Positions 20,548 to 23,568 of a stretch of DNA of 23,568 bases are shown in pieces. The number at the start of each line of letters is the position of its first letter. Position 1 is the first letter of the stretch. Origin of the DNA: JBDKTK01 sp964556675 (GTDB lineage: Bacteria > Desulfobacterota > Syntrophia > Syntrophales > UBA4778); contig CAZKYN010000016.1 of assembly GCA_964556675.1 (NCBI GenBank), forward strand, positions 1 to 23,568, given 5' to 3'. The translations under genes were made by a program, and so were the position numbers. The notes beneath the pieces are model-generated. The model saw only the letters and a list, made by a program, of their open reading frames with translations. It was not told the DNA's origin and ran no database searches.

Positions 20548-22788
20548 ATGAGAATCCCTAAATCATTTTACACGATATCGCCCTTCAAAATCAGCGTCCT
20601 TGTTGTTTTTATCTTCACCTCCCTCTACATCGCAAACGTGCAACTCTTCAGGTTTATCGAGCTCAAGGCCTTCGACATCAGGATGATGTCCAGGGGCGTG
20701 ATCACTCCCGGCGACGAAGTCGCCATCGTCGCTATTGACGAGAAAAGCCTCAAGGAAATCGGCAGATGGCCGTGGTCGCGCACGGTCCTTGGCGAACTGG
20801 TGACCCTCCTGAAAGGTTACGGGGCCAAGGCGATAGGGTTCGACGTGGTCTTCTCCGAACCTGACGCGAACTCCCTCAGGGACATCAGGGATATATCCAA
20901 GGAGCTGGAGGCGGAGGGCCTCAGCGACGGCAGGATGAAGGGGATCATGGCGCAAAAGACCGCCGAGGCCGATACGGATTCCCGGTTCGCCAGGGCTATA
21001 AAGGCCACGGAATATGTTACGCTGGGTTTCTTCTTCCACATGTCCGACCGGGAAGTCAAACACCTGGACCCGAAAGACATGGAAGCCGCGGAGAAGGGGG
21101 CCGCAGGAGCGAAATACGGAATAGTGCAGGTGAAGGGGCCGCCCGATCAGACTGCATTGATAAAGGCTTATTCCGCCGCGTCCAATATTCCGGAGATTTC
21201 CGGAAGCTGCGAGAACAGCGGGTATTTCAATGTTTTCCCGGACCGGGACGGCGTAATCCGGTGGGCGCCGCTCGTCGTGGGGCTGAAAGACGATTTTTAC
21301 ATGCCGCTTTCCCTGGCCCTCCTTCTTCAGTACCTTGACTGGCCGATGCTGTCCCTGACCATCTCGGAAGTCGGAGTGGAGGCCGTCAGGATCGGCGACC
21401 TCGAGATCCCGACGGACGAATCCGGACGCATGCTGGTGAATTTCGCGGGCCCGCCCCGGACTTTTCCCCATTATTCCTTTTCCGACATTATCAAGGGGCG
21501 GCTTTCTCCTGAACTGTTCCGGGGGAAGATAATCCTTGTCGGGGCCACTGCGATCGGCATCAACGATATCAGGGTGACTCCTTACAGCACCGTCTACCCG
21601 GGCACGGAAATCCACGCCAATGTTATCGACAATATCCTGCGCGGCAATTTCATCCGCCGTCCGGGCTGGACAGCCCTGTTCGACCTCTCGGCCATTCTCC
21701 TGGTTGGTATATTCATGGGCCTCGTTGTCCCGCGAGTCAGGGCGCTGCAGGGGCTGGCCCTGGGCGCCGTAATCGTCTCGGCCTATGTCGTCCTGAATTA
21801 CCTGATTTTCTCGAAATACAGCCTGTGGCTCAATCTCGTCTACCCCGTCCTCGCCGGAGTTGCCGCTTACCTCGGGATTACCATCTACAAGTACGTCACA
21901 GAGGAAAAAGAGAAAAAGAAGATCAGGGGCGCTTTCCAGTATTATCTGACGAACTCCGTTATCAACGAGATGCTCAAGGACCCGTCCAAGCTCAAGCTGG
22001 GCGGGGACAAGAAAGACCTCACGGTCCTGTTCTCCGATATCCGCGGGTTCACGACAATATCGGAAAGCCTTTCGCCCGAAGAACTGGTCAGACTGCTCAA
22101 CGAGTACCTGACTGCCATGACCAATATCGTATTCAAGTATGAGGGCCTGCTCGACAAGTATATCGGCGACGCCATTATGGCGGTCTTCGGTGCCCCGCTG
22201 GACCAGCCGGACCATGCCGAAAGGGCCTGCCGCACGGCCATCGAGATGACTGAGGAACTCGGCAAACTGCAGAAGAAATGGGAGGCCGAGGGCAGGCCCG
22301 TAATCCGCATCGGCGTGGGGATCAACACCGGGGATATGGTTGTGGGCAATATGGGATCGGATATGCGGTTCGATTACACGGTCATGGGCGACAGCGTGAA
22401 CCTGGGCGCCCGGCTTGAGGGGATAAACAAAGAGTACGGCACCAGCATAGTCATCAGCGAATACACCTACGATAAAATCAACGGCAGGCTCTTCTGCCGG
22501 GAAATCGACTCGGTCAGGGTTAAAGGCAAGCACGTGCCTGTGAAGATTTACGAACTGATCTGCGATATAAAGGATGCCGGGTCCTGGGCCGGTTTCATGG
22601 AAATATTCAACAAGGGACTTGACCTCTATAAAAAGGGATCATGGGACGAAGCTGTTGCGGCCTTCAACCGGGCCCTGGAGATTAAACCCGGAGACAGCGT
22701 CTCCGGGCTTTACATCCGCAGGTGCAATGAGTTAAAGAATAGCCCGCCGGACAATTGGGACGGCGTATTCACGATGACGAGGAAGTAA
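20548..22788 (+). CDS. CHASE2-type membrane adenylate cyclase with TPR tail
   Basis: A 746-residue class III nucleotide cyclase. After a first transmembrane helix (about 13-33) comes an extracytoplasmic CHASE2 sensor domain (about 34-365, with VAIVAIDEKSLKEIGRWPWSR early and GKIILVGATAIGINDIR late). Three helices follow (about 378-396, 402-422, 427-447), then the cytoplasmic catalytic domain (about 480-675). Metal-binding aspartates are 497 (FSDIRGFT) and 541 (DKYIGDAIMAVFG); adenine-selecting Lys 537 and Asp 609 (DYTVMGDSVNLGAR) favour ATP over GTP; transition-state Asn 618 and Arg 622 are present. The C-terminus carries one tetratricopeptide-type repeat (about 688-720). All catalytic residues being present, an active cyclase making cAMP in response to an envelope or periplasmic signal is expected. 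Alanine racemase follows after 15 nt. The start has only a weak AGGA upstream. Confidence 0.95.
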   Translation: MRIPKSFYTISPFKISVLVVFIFTSLYIANVQLFRFIELKAFDIRMMSRGVITPGDEVAIVAIDEKSLKEIGRWPWSRTVLGELVTLLKGYGAKAIGFDVVFSEPDANSLRDIRDISKELEAEGLSDGRMKGIMAQKTAEADTDSRFARAIKATEYVTLGFFFHMSDREVKHLDPKDMEAAEKGAAGAKYGIVQVKGPPDQTALIKAYSAASNIPEISGSCENSGYFNVFPDRDGVIRWAPLVVGLKDDFYMPLSLALLLQYLDWPMLSLTISEVGVEAVRIGDLEIPTDESGRMLVNFAGPPRTFPHYSFSDIIKGRLSPELFRGKIILVGATAIGINDIRVTPYSTVYPGTEIHANVIDNILRGNFIRRPGWTALFDLSAILLVGIFMGLVVPRVRALQGLALGAVIVSAYVVLNYLIFSKYSLWLNLVYPVLAGVAAYLGITIYKYVTEEKEKKKIRGAFQYYLTNSVINEMLKDPSKLKLGGDKKDLTVLFSDIRGFTTISESLSPEELVRLLNEYLTAMTNIVFKYEGLLDKYIGDAIMAVFGAPLDQPDHAERACRTAIEMTEELGKLQKKWEAEGRPVIRIGVGINTGDMVVGNMGSDMRFDYTVMGDSVNLGARLEGINKEYGTSIVISEYTYDKINGRLFCREIDSVRVKGKHVPVKIYELICDIKDAGSWAGFMEIFNKGLDLYKKGSWDEAVAAFNRALEIKPGDSVSGLYIRRCNELKNSPPDNWDGVFTMTRK

Positions 22789-22803
22789 GGTCCCGAGGAT
22801 CAG

Positions 22804-23568
22804 ATGGCAGGAGAAAGGAATGGAAAATACCGCAGCTGGGTTGAAGTCGATCTCGACAATTTCAGCCACAACTGGCGGGAGATCAAGAGGCTTACCGGCA
22901 AGGGCGTGAAAGTGCTCCAGGTCGTCAAGGCAGACGCTTACGGCCACGGCGCCATAGAAATCTCCAATATGGCCATGAAGAACGGGGCTTTCTGCCTGGG
23001 GGTAGCCAACGCCGATGAAGGCGTGCAGCTGCGGGTCGGCGGCATAACAGCGCCTGTTGTCATCCTCAGCCCATCGACGAATTCCGAGATCAACGAAATC
23101 ATCAAGTATAACCTGAGCCCTTCGGTTTCGAACCTGCCGTTCGCGAAAGAACTGCAGAAGCGCTTTGCCGGGGCCGGCTCAGTCGCCAATGTCCATCTCG
23201 AAGTAGACACCGGCATGGGACGCGGCGGCACGATCCATTACGAGGCGCTCAGCCTTGTTGAACATATTCTGAAGATGCCCAATCTCAATCTGGAGGGGAT
23301 CTTCAGCCATCTTTCATGCAGCGAAATTGAAGACGAGGAGTACAACCGCAAGCAGTGGGAGAACTTCGGCAGGCTGCTGGCGGAACTGGAGGAGCGCGGC
23401 ATCAAGGTCCCCCTCCGCCATATGTCCAACAGCGGGGGCGTCCTGAATTTCCGTGAGTTCGACCTGGATATGATCAGGCCGGGGATAATGACTTATGGCA
23501 TTTACCCGGGCCCGGCAACAGTGACAAAAGCAAACCTCCGCCCGGTCATGAGCTTCAAAACGTCAATC
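22804..23568 (+). CDS. alr: Alanine racemase, 5' part (runs off the window)
   Basis: The first 255 residues of a PLP-dependent racemase that makes D-alanine for peptidoglycan; the C-terminal beta-domain with the catalytic tyrosine lies beyond the end. The frame is open from ATG 22804 to the last base. Family motifs: WVEVDLDNFSHNWREIK at the start, PLP-binding Lys 42 in VVKADAYGHGA, VDTGMGRGG with Arg 140, EGIFSHL, HMSNSGG, and DMIRPGIMTYGIYP. A GAGG lies 5 nt before the ATG, and the gene follows the cyclase by 15 nt, so the two are probably one transcript. Related fold-type III enzymes exist, but the motif set points to Alr. Confidence 0.95.
   Translation, partial: MAGERNGKYRSWVEVDLDNFSHNWREIKRLTGKGVKVLQVVKADAYGHGAIEISNMAMKNGAFCLGVANADEGVQLRVGGITAPVVILSPSTNSEINEIIKYNLSPSVSNLPFAKELQKRFAGAGSVANVHLEVDTGMGRGGTIHYEALSLVEHILKMPNLNLEGIFSHLSCSEIEDEEYNRKQWENFGRLLAELEERGIKVPLRHMSNSGGVLNFREFDLDMIRPGIMTYGIYPGPATVTKANLRPVMSFKTSI

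Noticed and set aside
20563..22533. 656-codon open frame antisense to the adenylate cyclase
   Set aside because: The plus strand carries all cyclase motifs; the antisense frame is explained by GC-rich third positions.
1..23568. CRISPR array, prophage, transposase, toxin-antitoxin or defence cassette
   Set aside because: No regularly spaced direct repeats, no transposase or integrase genes, and every substantial ORF is accounted for by housekeeping, transport or envelope families.

Overview
The window reads as an ordinary chromosomal segment of a GC-rich Gram-negative bacterium. It is most likely a Desulfobacterota-type ('deltaproteobacterial') anaerobe, possibly of Syntrophales type. The grounds are a combination of traits: a liv transporter operon ending in a phenylacetate-CoA-ligase-like gene, a long-form HisG, lipoproteins with LxxC-type lipoboxes, G/C-homopolymer inverted-repeat elements between genes, and a long palindromic intergenic repeat of a kind I associate with this group. 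This is inference from gene content, not from a marker phylogeny.

Layout. (1) 1-2250: a DUF1232 membrane protein behind a Pho-box-like direct repeat. Facing it is a two-gene low-affinity phosphate uptake unit on the minus strand (DUF47/PhoU-like regulator, then PiT transporter, overlapping by 8 nt) with its own promoter. (2) 2427-4980: a small Dabb-domain protein, a structured intergenic element, and groES-groEL ending in a clear terminator. (3) 5065-8398: ileS and lspA, closed by a bidirectional terminator. (4) 8399-9517: two minus-strand envelope proteins, one membrane-anchored with a Pro/Ala tail and one 3D-domain lipoprotein. (5) 9605-15873: a minus-strand operon livK-livH-livM-livG-livF-paaK. 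It comprises a complete branched-chain amino acid type (HAAT) ABC importer and a CoA ligase, with a hairpin in the leader and another behind livK. (6) 15902-16192: a small two-helix, coiled-coil membrane protein. (7) 16219-20195: a plus-strand histidine gene group hisI-hisG-[repeat]-hisB-lipoprotein-hisA-HIT protein. (8) 20201-20489: a long imperfect palindrome and tRNA-Thr(CGT) on the minus strand with a strong promoter. (9) 20548-23568: a CHASE2-adenylate cyclase-TPR protein followed by alanine racemase, which runs off the end of the window.

How the genes work together. Most genes are housekeeping: protein folding, isoleucyl-tRNA charging, lipoprotein processing, histidine synthesis and cell-wall D-alanine. 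The most distinctive unit is liv-paaK, which suggests that the imported ligand may be an aromatic acid activated to its CoA ester, although the liv components alone would normally be read as amino-acid uptake. The histidine group lacks hisH, hisF, hisE, hisD and hisC here, so they must be elsewhere, and it carries an unrelated-looking lipoprotein gene.

I found no CRISPR array, phage, transposase or defence cassette, and nothing that I could defend as a new multi-gene system. The items most worth a second look are the apparent non-AUG start of livK, the altered nucleotide-binding loop of the PaaK-like ligase, the lipoprotein inside the his operon, the Pho-box-like repeat, and several structured intergenic elements. 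No stretch longer than about 300 bases is without an annotated gene or structured element.
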